NCBI GenBank assembly: GCA_963970005.1
Contig: CAXAMN010001348.1
Coordinates: 61,451 to 125,450 of the forward strand
Source: Durusdinium trenchii
Taxonomy: Eukaryota; Sar; Dinophyceae; Suessiales; Symbiodiniaceae
Direction: 5' to 3'
Length of the DNA: 64,000 bases
Below the pieces are notes generated by a model. That model saw only the letters and a list, made by a program, of their open reading frames with translations. It did no database searches and had not been told where the DNA came from. The position numbers were made by a program, and so were the translations under genes. Shown piece by piece: positions 11,504 through 21,264 of the stretch; the stretch's first letter is position 1; each line of letters starts with the position of its first letter.

Positions 11504-11584
11504 GTGCTCGCGGAGCATCGGGGCCACCAGATGAACTGGGAACGATTGAAGAAGACCGGCGCGGTCGAGGCAGATGAACAGAGG
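11504..11584 (+). CDS. Possible exon or last exon, unknown protein
   Basis: After TTCTTCCCGAG at 11503 the frame reads VLAEHRGHQMNWERLKKTGA and ends EADEQR at GTTTGA. The length is 81 bp, 27 codons in phase 0. The codons are clean and the sequence is Glu/Arg-rich. It does not fit between the exons at 10469 and 12138, which join in a different phase. It may be skipped, belong to another transcript, or end in place at TGA 11588-11590. Confidence 0.35.
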
Positions 11585-12137
11585 GTTTGACTTCTGAAAC
11601 GCATCAAATCCATGGAAGCATGTAATATACATTTGCAGTGGATGCCTTTGTTTTCGATCCCGACGAAGCTTGGCGGTTTTGGCTTTCCTCCTTTCGACAG
11701 AAGGCTGTGTTGGTGATTGTTGGTGTTTGATCATTCCCAACCCACAAAGTGTTTCGGCCTACGGTGGTGCAGGTCATGAACGCAAGGCGATGCAAAGGAA
11801 CGAAGACACCAGCAGCGAGTCTTAGATTCCTCCATCTTGTACGTCCAAAAAACAATGTTTCAACCCTACCTGTTTGTGCTTATGTTTGCGGGACTAGTGT
11901 AGTCCTGAATTTTGCAATCTTCCCTGTTGGCAACAAGTCAACAATTCCTTCACCAAAGGTCCCTCTAGAATGTCAAATCTGTTGACAAAACACCAGGGCT
12001 CAAGTAAGTTCCAATTCTACTCCAAAATCCAAATCATCTGCACCCATCTGCATGTCCATCGCTGGCTACTTATATCTCAGTCTTTGATCAGCATTCTATA
12101 GATTCTTGGGTCCAGCTGCACTTTGCTCTCTTCGCAG

Positions 12138-12282
12138 CTGCATCAGCTGATCATTCAGCGCTCGCGAGTCCGTCCAGGAGAGACCGGATGATCAACGTGC
12201 CCTTCGTCAAGCGCTTCATCTGCATGCGAGGACGCAGCCACTTGGCTTCGCCTTACAACCCTGTTCGTCGCGGTGCGGCTGG
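12138..12282 (+). CDS. Probable internal exon, unknown protein
   Basis: Its borders are among the best in the window: TTTGCTCTCTTCGCAG before 12138 and a GTGAGG donor at 12283. Taking one base from the exon ending at 10598, the frame reads ...RRDRMINVPFVKRFICMRGR... then SHLASPYNPVRRGAA and leaves two bases. It is rich in CGC, TTC and GTC codons. Two other frames are also open because the exon is GC-rich, and one of them has a stop in the middle. No family is recognised. Confidence 0.5.
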
Positions 12283-12903
12283 GTGAGGCCCTGTTCGTGC
12301 GGGGCCCATGGGTGAAGTTTGGGGGAACGGCCCGTGGGTAAGGCCAGGGCAGTGGAGGAGTTGCTCTGTAGAATGAAGAGGAATGGTTGTGGCATCCCAG
12401 ACTTCTTCGTTGGTTCATTTGACCTTTGCTTCGTCAGGGATAAGATTCAATTCTCTACTTTCGATTCAAAGGTTTCGAGACTTCCTGGGACTCACCCAAC
12501 TCAAAAAAATGACACTCCAACAAATGCAATATATTATAGATCAATAATGCATGTGTTGACCTCATGAAGTCGCCCCTAATATTGCAGCGCTCGTAACAAA
12601 GCAAGACTGACGCCTATGATTACAGACACGAGCGGCGCAGTCAATGTCAAAGCTGGCACATACCCGCAGGTCGATCGCGCTTGCGCATGCGGAACTGCGT
12701 TTTCTTCGTCTGCAAGACCGGTGAGCCGGTGACTCGAGCATCACTGGTGACTCGTACAGGTCCGGCGTGCGGATTCCATGGACCCACCTTGGTTCAGTCG
12801 CTGGGTTTTCCATGGTTCATCACTGTTACATGGCGCATGCGCCGGATTGGATCCAGCGAACATGTAGCTCCATATCAATACCGTCCTCAACCTATGCTCC
12901 CGT

Positions 12904-13161
12904 ATGCTCCCTGTGGTTCCCATCGCTGGGGTGCCCGTTGCGGTCCGTGCCGAGGCACTGGCGCCGTTCCCGGTATCGGGGCTGTTTGGCCACACCACCA
13001 CTGCGTGGTTCCATGCTCAGGCGGAGCGGGATGGGTCACCGGACCTGCTTGTTCGTCACTCACCCACCGGCCAGATCCCGGCGATCGCTGTTCGCGGAGC
13101 GGATCGGTTTTCGGCGGACAGGAGCGGATTGGTTTTGGCAAGTCACGGAACTTTGAGATGA
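12904..13161 (+). CDS. GC-rich open frame, possible exon
   Basis: The frame from an ATG at 12904 to TGA at 13159-13161 is 85 codons of Ala/Val/Arg/Asp-rich protein (VPIAGVPVAVRAEALAPFPV at the start). It lies in a GC-rich island of about 500 bp in which two other plus frames and two minus frames are open, so the choice rests only on amino-acid make-up. It could supply the exon missing between 12282 and 13940. Confidence 0.35.
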   Translation: MLPVVPIAGVPVAVRAEALAPFPVSGLFGHTTTAWFHAQAERDGSPDLLVRHSPTGQIPAIAVRGADRFSADRSGLVLASHGTLR

Positions 13162-13427
13162 TTTGGGGATGATTTGGGTACACCCCTCTCAACCATATAG
13201 ATGATATATACAGATGGAAATTCAGTCACCGGTACCTGGTTCCAGCGACACTGACTCCAAGAGGTCGGAAGCCGACAGACTGCAGCGTCGGGCGTGACCT
13301 CTTGCAGCGTCTTGCAGCTTGGGAACACCAAAGAAAAACGGATGTTTGGCTCGGTTCGAAACCCAAGTTCCAACATGAGATGTTTTATCTTAAACGCTCT
13401 ATATATACGGGGCTGAGGGATTCTGTG

Positions 13428-13625
13428 AGCTAATCTTATGCCTTGAGATTCAAGCAGATTCACAAACTTAGGACGGTATTAGGTGGAGGATGGTGGAGGC
13501 TATCGCTATTTAGTTGGAGGCCATTACTACTAAGGAGAAAGGACGCTACTTAGGGTGGAGGCCATCGCTACTAGTTTTCAACTCTGGCTGAAGCTAATCT
13601 CATGCCTTGAGATTCAAGCAGATTC
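13428..13625. repeat. GGAGGCCATCGC array flanked by 34-bp direct repeats
   Basis: Bases 13428-13461 and 13592-13625 are the same 34-bp sequence with one T/C difference, 164 bp apart. Between them lies an array of the GGAGGCCATCGCTACTAG family (13473-13575). This resembles the flanked array at 9717-9830 and suggests that the arrays insert or expand between direct repeats. Confidence 0.75.
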
Positions 13626-13849
13626 CATCGCTGCATGTGTTCTTTGATTGTTGAACCATTTGCCATGTCCAACAGATCCAGGCCCGGGAGCTGCTCCATT
13701 CGACAAAGTCCTGACTTTACGCAGCTGCGACAGGAGCCGGGTCGGAGTCCACTGGGTGAGGACCACCATGACTTTGAACAGAGGCAAATGGAGAGCATTC
13801 GTCCTGAAAGCACTGAAATCAATGCATGTTTAATGCATCCCAAAGGCTC

Positions 13850-13903
13850 CCCAAAACCACCCACTGATCGGCATATATGGCAGTCCCATTAGTCGTGTCT
13901 GGG
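13850..13903. mobile_element. Family A remnant
   Basis: A core phrase CCAAAACCACCCACTGATCGG is followed by GCATATATGGCA and a decayed right end GTCGTGTCTGGG. The left half is missing. The ACTGATCGG word matches the 8996 copy. Confidence 0.5.
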
Positions 13904-13939
13904 CATTGTTCTCTGTGAATTCCCAATGAGTCCTCCGAG

Positions 13940-14072
13940 GTGAACTCTTTTCTGGGATCCCGGCGGTCCTGGACGACGTCTGTGTCGGTCACCGGGCCGT
14001 GAAGGGTCGGGGCTGCGGTCGGTCACGACTCTTGGAGCCTCCCAGGCAGTTCCATGGCAGGCGCCCGGAGGT
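13940..14072 (+). CDS. Possible exon before the last exon, unknown protein
   Basis: A plus frame reads ELFSGIPAVLDDVCVGHRAV and continues through LLEPPRQFHGRRPE, where a GTTTCG border would close it in phase 0. That fits the phase 0 start at 14268. The same frame stays open to 14184 with protein-like residues (VSWMIPNSEAQRPWF), so the true right border may be later. CCTCCGAG at 13932-13939 is the candidate acceptor. The phase does not fit the exon ending at 12282, so an intervening exon is needed. Confidence 0.4.
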
Positions 14073-14267
14073 TTCGTGGATGATCCCGAACTCGGAGGCG
14101 CAAAGGCCATGGTTCCCCGTCATAGTGGTTTCAGAGTACATGGAAACAATCCCCAAGTTCGGTGGTTTATATAGACCCCTATAATCAAAGACATCGAACG
14201 GGGTGCCGGCCTTTCTCACCGACCTCGCTTTACCTCGCTTTACCTCGCCGGCCGACCGTCCTTGCAG

Positions 14268-14351
14268 GAGCTCCCGAGTAAGGCCGAGCTCATCGCCCGG
14301 AAGCGACGGAAGAGGTCCACTGGAAGTCGCCAGGCGGGGCAGGATGCATGA
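14268..14351 (+). CDS. Probable last coding exon with basic cluster
   Basis: A pyrimidine-rich run with CTCGCTTTAC repeated ends in CCTTGCAG at 14267. The exon then reads in phase 0 ELPSKAELIARKRRKRSTGS and stops at TGA 14349-14351 after 27 residues. The RKRRKR run resembles a nuclear localisation signal, which is only a pattern match. Codons and acceptor are both strong, making this one of the firmer calls. Confidence 0.55.
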   Translation, partial: ELPSKAELIARKRRKRSTGSRQAGQDA

Positions 14352-16021
14352 CTCACCATGAGCTATGACATAACAAAAAGGCTTTGGTCCACAGTCAAGA
14401 GTGTATGAATGTGAATGTGTGTGTGTGGGATGTTTATACCAGGTGAAGTGGCTGTACAGCTGGGAGAGCTTCTGGGTGAGCTTCATTGGATGAAGCGGCC
14501 CATAAGAGGTATAACATAGCTCCAAGAGAGTTTACCAGCTCCACATAGCTCATAGACCGCCCTCAGATGTTTGGTTCTGTGCGTTACTAGTGGCTGTTTG
14601 TCACTATGTCGAATGACAGACATGTTTTTCATGTGTGTGTGTGTGCGTTTTATTTAGCTTTTGGTCAATAGAATATGCTTTGCTCTCGCCCAAAGGCTAA
14701 GTAGACCTCCTAAGTAGACGCAAGGGTCTAGTTCCCACCCTCCTGGTCAGTGTTTGGAATTTGAGCATCTCTTTTTGGGATTTGGGGTATTTGAAGTATG
14801 CCAATCAACCAATTTTGCCAATCCTCTTAGAGGGTTTGGACAGAAGGCTTTTCGCATCCATTAGGTTGAGCTTTGGAGCAGTTTTAGGATTGGTGGGACC
14901 TGGTGCACGACTGGTGAGATCAACATCGGCAGACACCCTCGGATTGGTCGGCACCTTCATCGGCTTCCGTGGCTTCAGTCCCAAAAGGTTCTACTTTGTA
15001 GGCCTCTGAACCAATCTGATCTCTTAAAGTCTTAGCTTGCCACATTGCAAGCGCAAATCCTGACCATTCCGGACCATTCCCCCAGATTGTTTACCATTTG
15101 GCACGATTGAGACGTTGGAATGCATTTGCACACCCTTGCGCAGCCAAAAGATGAACTGTTGTGCGAGTCAGTTGATTTTCTGAAGAAGGGAGAGATAAAG
15201 CATGATCAATCCATGACCTTCACCAGGTAGAGATGCGGGGCCCTTCCAGAGATCCTTGGACGGCGGATGGCGTAGACTGGCATAGACTTGAGTTGAAAGA
15301 GTCGGCTTCGTCCCAGGTCATGTCAGTCCCAGGACATAGGAATTTCTGGGACATGAGTGCCAAGGAGTATATTGAACATATGCCCAGGTAATAAAAGTCA
15401 GAAAGGAGTATTGACATGAGCAGAAATTCCAAGTCGCTTCACTGTAAATCAACGTGGTAGTCATGACCCACCACTACCAACTAGGGACTTACGCACCATG
15501 CAGTCAATTTGGATCTCGAGGCATGGTCTTCTCGGGGGATTTTTAACTTCTGAGCTGCATCACTGTATTCCATGATGTTCGAGACATCCGTGTAGTGTAG
15601 TGCTTGTCAAGAAAGTCTGTTTTGGAGATATGTTATGGAATGTTATGGACAGACCCGGGTTCTTAGCGGTTCAATCGTTTGGAAACGGCTTGGAGGACCT
15701 CTACAATGCGCTTGTTTTTCGTACCAGAAAAGAACGTTGTCAAAAGGGAGAATTGTAGAGGATTCTAGCTAGATTCTAGCCAACTCGTGGCCATTAAGAG
15801 TAGATTTCAGAGGAACCGGCATAGCACTGGGAACCATTTTTTCGAACTCGACGAGGCAGTGATGTATGAAGTGATATGTAGTCATTGACCAAGGGGACCC
15901 GGAAGAAGAGATGGGCGGTGTGTATTTTGATGGGGAGACCCAGTCGATTTTCCTTCTTCCAGGTGGTCTTTGAGAGGTCTCCCTTTTTTAAGTAGTAGAA
16001 ACCTATATCATCCCATCATGT
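14352..16021. other. Likely intergenic or intronic, no gene seen
   Basis: There is a short TG-rich tract near 14415-14430 and another at 14630-14645. An 82-codon frame at 14761-15009 is Leu/Gly/Val-rich but has no borders. The remainder shows no structure. Confidence 0.5.
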
Positions 16022-16340
16022 TTGCCCTTCAAAAACACAGACATTCCACCATCCGGCCCCCCCCCCACACACCAGAGACCCTTCCGTTCTTCACTCCGAC
16101 ATCGGGTCCTTCGCTCCATCCGTACCACCGAGGAGAGCATCTCTCGCGCGAACTCGCCTCGCCTCTTTGAGCCGGTGCGGACGGTGTCGGCGTTGTTTTC
16201 TTCGGGAGTAGCACGCACCCGATGGGTTGAGCGAGTCGACGCTGCCCGTTCACGGGCCACTTACGGCAGAGCCTTTGGGATTGTCCAGATTGAAGATTGT
16301 GGAAGTGTTGGACTTAATGAGTCAGAGAAGGCGGCATATT
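16022..16340 (+). CDS. Possible exon, GC-rich island
   Basis: One plus frame runs through a GC-rich island (SRANSPRLFEPVRTVSALFS, later RWVERVDAARSRATYGRAF) and stays protein-like into AT-richer sequence (GIVQIEDCGSVGLNESEK). A GCGGCA border after AGAAG would be a GC donor in phase 0, compatible with the exon at 16468. GC donors are documented in dinoflagellates. Minus-strand frames are also open, so direction is not certain, and the left border is unknown. Confidence 0.4.
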
Positions 16341-16467
16341 ATTGTAGCATCTTGTAGCCATGTTTGCAGACGCAGGATGAGTGCCTTGTGATATCTTGTC
16401 CATTGTGATATATGATCGATTTGGATTGTTTATTCTGAGATGTTCTTCTTGTTTCTTTCTCGGCAAG

Positions 16468-16608
16468 TTTGCTGCCGTTGACGCTTGGGGAGCTTTCGCG
16501 TGGAAAAAGAGAGACGACACCTCTCTTGGGGGCAATGTCACCATAACAACCTGGCGAAAACCAGCTGTGTCGTCCATGTGTGCTGTGATGATTTGCTGCG
16601 ATGTATAG
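16468..16608 (+). CDS. Probable last coding exon, unknown protein
   Basis: A long pyrimidine tract (TTCTTCTTGTTTCTTTCTCG) precedes CAAG at 16464-16467. The exon then reads in phase 0 FAAVDAWGAFAWKKRDDTSL, continues with GGNVTITTWRKP, and stops at TAG 16606-16608 after 46 residues. The Trp-rich, mixed-charge sequence is convincing as protein, though no domain is recognised. Its neighbour at 16022-16340 could be the preceding exon. Confidence 0.5.
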   Translation, partial: FAAVDAWGAFAWKKRDDTSLGGNVTITTWRKPAVSSMCAVMICCDV

Positions 16609-16710
16609 TTTTTGCATGTTTTTGCACTCTGCAGACTCTGCAGGCACACCACAAAATTTGCCGCAACATCTTTCAATCAACAGCATGTTCGAGCATGTTC
16701 GCATCAAGAG

Positions 16711-16835
16711 CCGCTTCCAGCTGAAAAGCTTCTCATGGAAGCGGTTTGCACCTTCGGGAGGTAGAACTGGTCAGATTGTCATGACTATTGTCATGATTGT
16801 CATGATGGTAGAATCCCCTTTTCAGCTGGAAGCGG
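16711..16835. mobile_element. Inverted-repeat element with perfect 18-bp ends
   Basis: CCGCTTCCAGCTGAAAAG at 16711-16728 is the exact reverse complement of bases 16818-16835. The 89-bp centre contains three TGTCATGA-like words. No other copy was seen in the window. The length and lack of coding capacity suggest a MITE-like insertion, but a chance hairpin cannot be excluded from a single copy. Confidence 0.6.
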
Positions 16836-17570
16836 AAAGGCCCCTTCTGACGGTCTTTCACGTCTTCTTTTTTCGTGCTCTTTCAAAGAAACCACTTCGA
16901 TGGTCGGAGTTTGCGCATCGGATGATGTGGAGGTTTCCGGCATCGCCCGAAGCGGAACGGATTTCATCCACCCCCAATTCGGGCTCCAACTACCTACTCC
17001 TGGTCTACCTTTGTCTCGGTAGGGTGCTTAGGGTAGGTGCTAGGGGGGTCTAACATGGTCAGTGCCCCCCAAGCCAATGGCACCACGGCCTGGGGTGGCA
17101 AGCTGCGCACCACTCGATCCCGTTGGATTTCATCGCCGAGAGGCGAGCTCAGGTGTTTGATGTTTGGATTTCATGGAAAGGCCTCATAGCCTCACGGAGT
17201 CGATATACATGAAGTCGACCTCACTTAGACATCACCACTGGTCTTAGGCAACTGAAAATGCTAGTCTGCACTGGTCTTGAAGAAGATTCTTCCAACTGCT
17301 CAAGCTTCTTTGTGCACGATTGGGGCGATGAGAGTGATGAGAGTCCATTGAAAGAAAGCAACTTCCCTTCAAAAGGGACCTCTAAATATCTGTAAATCTT
17401 CAAGTTCAATCATTTCCCAACCACCCAATCATCCAGTACCCTCCAGCCTTTACAGTCCTTGTTGGCGCAACGTTTCGGTGACAGCTGCGGCAGCAACCTT
17501 TCGGGCCTCGCCGCGCACGTCCGGGTCTCACCGGGCAGGGGCGTCGCCCGGAGTGCCAGGTCCTTTGCAG
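16836..17570. other. No confident gene
   Basis: A plus frame at about 16860-17053 has some protein-like sequence but no borders. GC content rises towards 17500, ahead of the next exon. Confidence 0.4.
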
Positions 17571-17686
17571 CCCGGAGTGCCGGAACTGGCGCTCGAAGTC
17601 GCCCATCCAGCAGCAGTTCGAGCGAGAGGAGGAGCACATCATTGTGGGCCACTGGGCAACTTTGTTGGGGCGAGAAGACCAGAAAG
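17571..17686 (+). CDS. Probable internal exon, charged protein, unknown
   Basis: GTCCTTTGCAG ends at 17570 and a GTACTTAC donor follows 17686. The frame that takes two bases from the previous exon reads CRNWRSKSPIQQQFEREEEH, then IIVGHWATLLGREDQK, leaving one base. The run CAG CAG CAG TTC GAG CGA GAG GAG GAG is a strong coding signature. The remaining base fits the exon at 20135. A second frame is open and Ser/Arg-rich. Confidence 0.45.
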
Positions 17687-17694
17687 GTACTTAC

Positions 17695-17730
17695 TAGGGG
17701 GAGGCCATCACTAGTAGGTTGGAGGCCTAA
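17695..17730 (+). repeat. Short GGAGGCCATC repeat pair
   Basis: Two units of the dispersed family (GGGGGAGGCCATCACTAG and TAGGTTGGAGGCC) lie 8 bp after the preceding exon, inside its intron. Confidence 0.7.
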
Positions 17731-18600
17731 AGATCTCTCCATGACAGCACCCATGGCATGAAGATGGGCCACATGGGAGATCAAGGATGTGAGTCTCAAT
17801 CCGATACCAACAGTCACATGGGTTTGACTGTTAAAGATATTTTGCTCTCTAGCATTTTGCATGCCATCAGACTCAGAGTATGCATCACGCAGAAGGTTAT
17901 ATAATCGTTTTCCCTGCTTTTCCAACTGCTTCACCGAGCACCATTGTTTGCTTGAAACTGTGGTAGTAGACCCAGCAGCTAGGCAATCTATGATCACGTT
18001 TTGGATGGCCGCTTCCCAGATAGCTGTTCTTTTACCCCGCAGTTACTGGCTCTTTCACCTCATCAGGCTTGCTTACTAGAAATTAAGGAACTAACTGTTT
18101 CTTTTGAGCAATCCTCCTAAAAAGAGGCCAACAAATGATCTCCAAGTATTTTCGACTTGGTTGAGTTGATGGGTTCCGACATCCACATCATAGAAGCGGG
18201 AGGCAATGAGGATGTTGAGAGGCAGTCTTCTTCTCTCCACGCGTGCCTATGGAGAGAGTCATGGATACACGTCAAGCTTCTGAACTCGAGACGAGAAAAT
18301 AGAAAACACCAGGTGAACACCGGAAAGAAGAGAATGCTGTAATCATGACGGTAAGGATGAACTGGACACAACTGGACCATCTATATTGAAGGTCCCCCCC
18401 AAAACATAGTATTGGAGGTGATTCTTTGATCAAAGGATGTTGTATCAATAGTTTGTCTCTGGCAGATTCGCAAGAAATAAGGAGTTGGCCCAATTCATCA
18501 CCAGCTTGGTCGCCCAGGTAGCCAGTGGAGAGACCTTTTGCAGGAGCGACATTCATTTGGGATGGGCCTCCTTCGCTGCCAGTGTTTGAGGGGCTTTTCT
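17731..18600 (-). pseudogene. Possible decayed minus-strand coding sequence
   Basis: On the minus strand, stretches of protein-like sequence occur in successive frames, for example GDELGQLLISCESARDKLLI near 18500 and KQLEKQGKRLYNLLRDAYSE near 17910. They are interrupted by stops and frame changes. The base composition is ordinary, so this is not a GC effect. It could be an old intronless copy or chance. I recognise no family and see no splice signals. Confidence 0.25.
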
Positions 18601-20134
18601 TGGGAAGTTGTTTTTCGAATGTCAGCCCTCACGGTTACCTGAATCATGCATCACTGGACAGGGACATCCTCTAATCCGGCCTGAACTGTGAAACATGTCC
18701 TTTGGGCCACAAATACCACCACAGCAAATCCCATCACACACTAGCACATATAACAACTGTAATCATCACATACAAAGCCTGAAACGCATATTTTCCCACA
18801 CCAAAATCCTGATGTCAATCTAGTTCTACATGTTCATAGTGGCTCTCATGAATTCATTGTCTTCAAGTGCCTATATGCTTCGATTTTGAACCGTGCAGTG
18901 TGTCTAAGCTTTGTTTGGGACTCAACACGGGTAGCCGAGAGTCATGAAGAGTGCGGCATAGTCTACAGCGTTTGAACAGTTGCAGAGACAGAGTTGGAGG
19001 CCATCTTTGTTCGGTTGAAGGATGTTGACGGTAGTGTGCTTTGCGAATGTCGTGGCTGCGCCTGCATTGGCAGCGTGCGCGCGTGTGAACCAGCAAACAA
19101 AGACCCTCTTGCATGGGCAGTTCCATCTGGAAAGGATGGTTGTCGCTGGTTTGCTTGGGGCTTACGGGGAAGTTTATTTTCGCTAATTATAGATACATTG
19201 TTTGGGCTATCCTTTTTGTTCTTTTTTTTGTGCGTTGTTTCTTCGCGTGGAACCTCTCGCCTGCCGAGTGGCCAGACGATTCCAAAGCAAAAAGGATGTT
19301 GCAGTCCACCTGACACACACTCTTCATTCAGCCACCCCATGCCTTCTTGTGCATATATGACATTCTCTTCTCGGCTCGTGTGGACATGAACGGCTGAGGA
19401 TAGTTTGTGTGCGTTTACACCTTGCTGCCCTCAGCGTCCACGTGGACTCTGACAGCAAAAGAATGCCAAGGAATGGTGTAGGTCATCTGACAGCCAAAGC
19501 TGTAGGTCACCAAGCAGCCCCAGCCACATGCTTTTGAGAGAGATATCACATCTGAGATGGAACTGTTACGTCCCAGGCGTGGATTGAGCTTTTCTTGTTT
19601 CCATCCAAAACGGCTTGGCATAAAGTGTTTCCTCATGCAAACAGATCCCAACCAGGTCCCACAAGGCTTGGAATTCTTGCGATGTTTTGGCGATGTCTTG
19701 GAGCAGACAGCCTTTGACGACAATCGGTGAAGTCTTTGACATACCAAAACAAGTGGTGGGATTTCACAGCCGCAGGATTGAACTGCTTCGTTGCCTAAAG
19801 GTACATCGATCCTGCATGTTGGTCGAAATGCTATCCTAAAACAAGCCAACAGCAATGTTCGAGCAAAACTTGTCCTTGTGTTGGCATTCCTGATTATGGC
19901 TCATATGGTATGGCACAGCTGATGCGAGTGCAATGCTCAAGTCAACTCCCTCGGGCTCTTCAAATTTGAGGGTTCAAGCAGGTATTATGGAGACACTGAC
20001 GTTTGTCCATTGGTAATCCTGCATGTGTTTATATAATTTATGTTTACTAGAGTTTCTCTGAAGGTGGAGTATTGCTTTTGGGGTTTTGGTTGGAGTCAAA
20101 TCGATGTTCCCCCCCTTTGCTCCGCTTCTTCAAG
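18601..20134. other. No confident gene; possible decayed frame at 19421-19925
   Basis: At 19421-19925 the plus strand shows protein-like pieces in changing frames, such as AFERDITSEMELLRPRRGLS and AILKQANSNVRAKLVLVLAF, broken by TGA and TAA. This resembles a frameshifted relic but has no homolog I can name. A solitary GGAGGCCATC word sits near 18994. Confidence 0.35.
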
Positions 20135-20231
20135 CGATGTCCACAACCGCTAGCTCGGTGCCATCGAGCGACCGCCAGGAGCTTCGCCAGGAACGTCGGC
20201 ACCCATGCCAGCTGTCAGGAACCCAGAGCAG
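20135..20231 (+). CDS. Probable internal exon, unknown protein
   Basis: TTTGCTCCGCTTCTTCAAG ends at 20134 and a GTATGG donor follows 20231. With one base from the exon ending at 17686 the phase fits, and the frame reads MSTTASSVPSSDRQELRQER, then HPCQLSGTQS, leaving two bases. The Ser-rich opening and CGCCAGGAGCTTCGCCAGGA run look like real coding. An ATG at 20137 leaves open that this is a first exon. Confidence 0.45.
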
Positions 20232-20301
20232 GTATGGTCTTACTGGAAGAATCACTTGAATCATCGAGTTTGGACATTCTTCCAGACACATTTTTTCCCT
20301 T

Positions 20302-20371
20302 GGTGGTTTCAGAGGTTCGATGGCACTGTTAGGGCCCCAAGATGTTTGCCAGGCAGATGGGATCAGATGGG
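20302..20371 (+). repeat. Dispersed repeat shared with 35226-35280
   Basis: The phrases TCAGAGGTTCGATGGCACTG and AAGATGTTTGCCAGGCAGAT recur, with small changes, in the same order at 35226-35280. Neither copy has clear ends. Confidence 0.6.
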
Positions 20372-20639
20372 GGTGCATATAAAGCCTCCCTTCTGAGATT
20401 GTGCAATCTCTGAAGCCACTGTAGTATGTAAGATTGGGTAAGAGGTCGGTTTTTCTGTGGATATTCCTTGTACTAAGACACCTGTATATGATTGTATATG
20501 CCCGTCATGCATTGGATTTGGATTAGTCTGTTGACCACCATGATTGGGGCACCTCACTGCACCCGGGAACCAGCTCCAAGTACCAACCACCCGAGGGGTC
20601 ATGCCTAATGGTGATCCGTTTGCTTGTGGATGTTTGCTT

Positions 20640-20732
20640 CCCAAACACTCCATGAGTGGAATATTTACTTGCATGGACCCCTCAAATCACCCCAATGTAG
20701 GTAGAGATGATTGCCAGACATGGAGTGTTTGG
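20640..20732. mobile_element. Small inverted-repeat element, family A (intact)
   Basis: This 93-bp unit begins CCCAAACACTCCATG and ends CATGGAGTGTTTGG, so 14 of 15 end bases pair perfectly. The core has TGGACCCCTCAAATCACCCC and AATGTAGG, as in the 3054 copy. It has no coding capacity. Confidence 0.7.
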
Positions 20733-21044
20733 ACTTGATTTTTGTTTTAAGTCGTTTGAGATCTTTTGAGGTTTGTTCTTACAAGTCCAATCTCCATGTC
20801 CAAAGTGTCCCGAGGAGGGGACCTGTCATGGGACACTTTGTGAGATTTTGTGAGCGCTTTCCTCACTCATGCCACTCGAATGACATGTCCCTGTGAACAT
20901 GGAAGCTTCCACAACATTATGTGACATTAAAAAAAAAATAAACAATAAGACCCCGGGCTCAAACGCACAAATCAAATGAATGTGATGAGACCATATTGGC
21001 ACATCATCTACAATCAGTTTCACGTGATTTTCATTTAGGCAACT

Positions 21045-21264
21045 GAAAAGAGTCGAAGAGGGGACTCCAGAAGTCTTGCCACCTGAGGAAGTCTCGCCAC
21101 CTCGGCCAGCAGAGCGAGGAGATTTGGCCCGTCTGCGTCGCGTCTGCGTCGCGTCTGCGTCGCGTCTGCGTGGCATGGGATCGAGACACCGCGACGGCCT
21201 CGGACGAGTGGACGAAGCAAGGCTTAGATCACATGGGGTCTCGGATGACCATGGATGTGGCATG
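21045..21264 (+). CDS. Possible exon containing an 11-bp tandem repeat
   Basis: A plus frame opens with RVEEGTPEVLPPEEVSPPRP and continues AERGDLARLRR, very protein-like. At 21130-21173 there are four tandem copies of CGTCTGCGTCG. Eleven is not a multiple of three, so copy number changes the frame. After the repeat, the frame one step over (TATASDEWTKQGLDHMGSRM, stop near 21264) looks better than the original one. AACTGAAAAG near 21050 is the likely acceptor. Either the repeat broke the gene or the exon uses the downstream frame. Confidence 0.4.
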
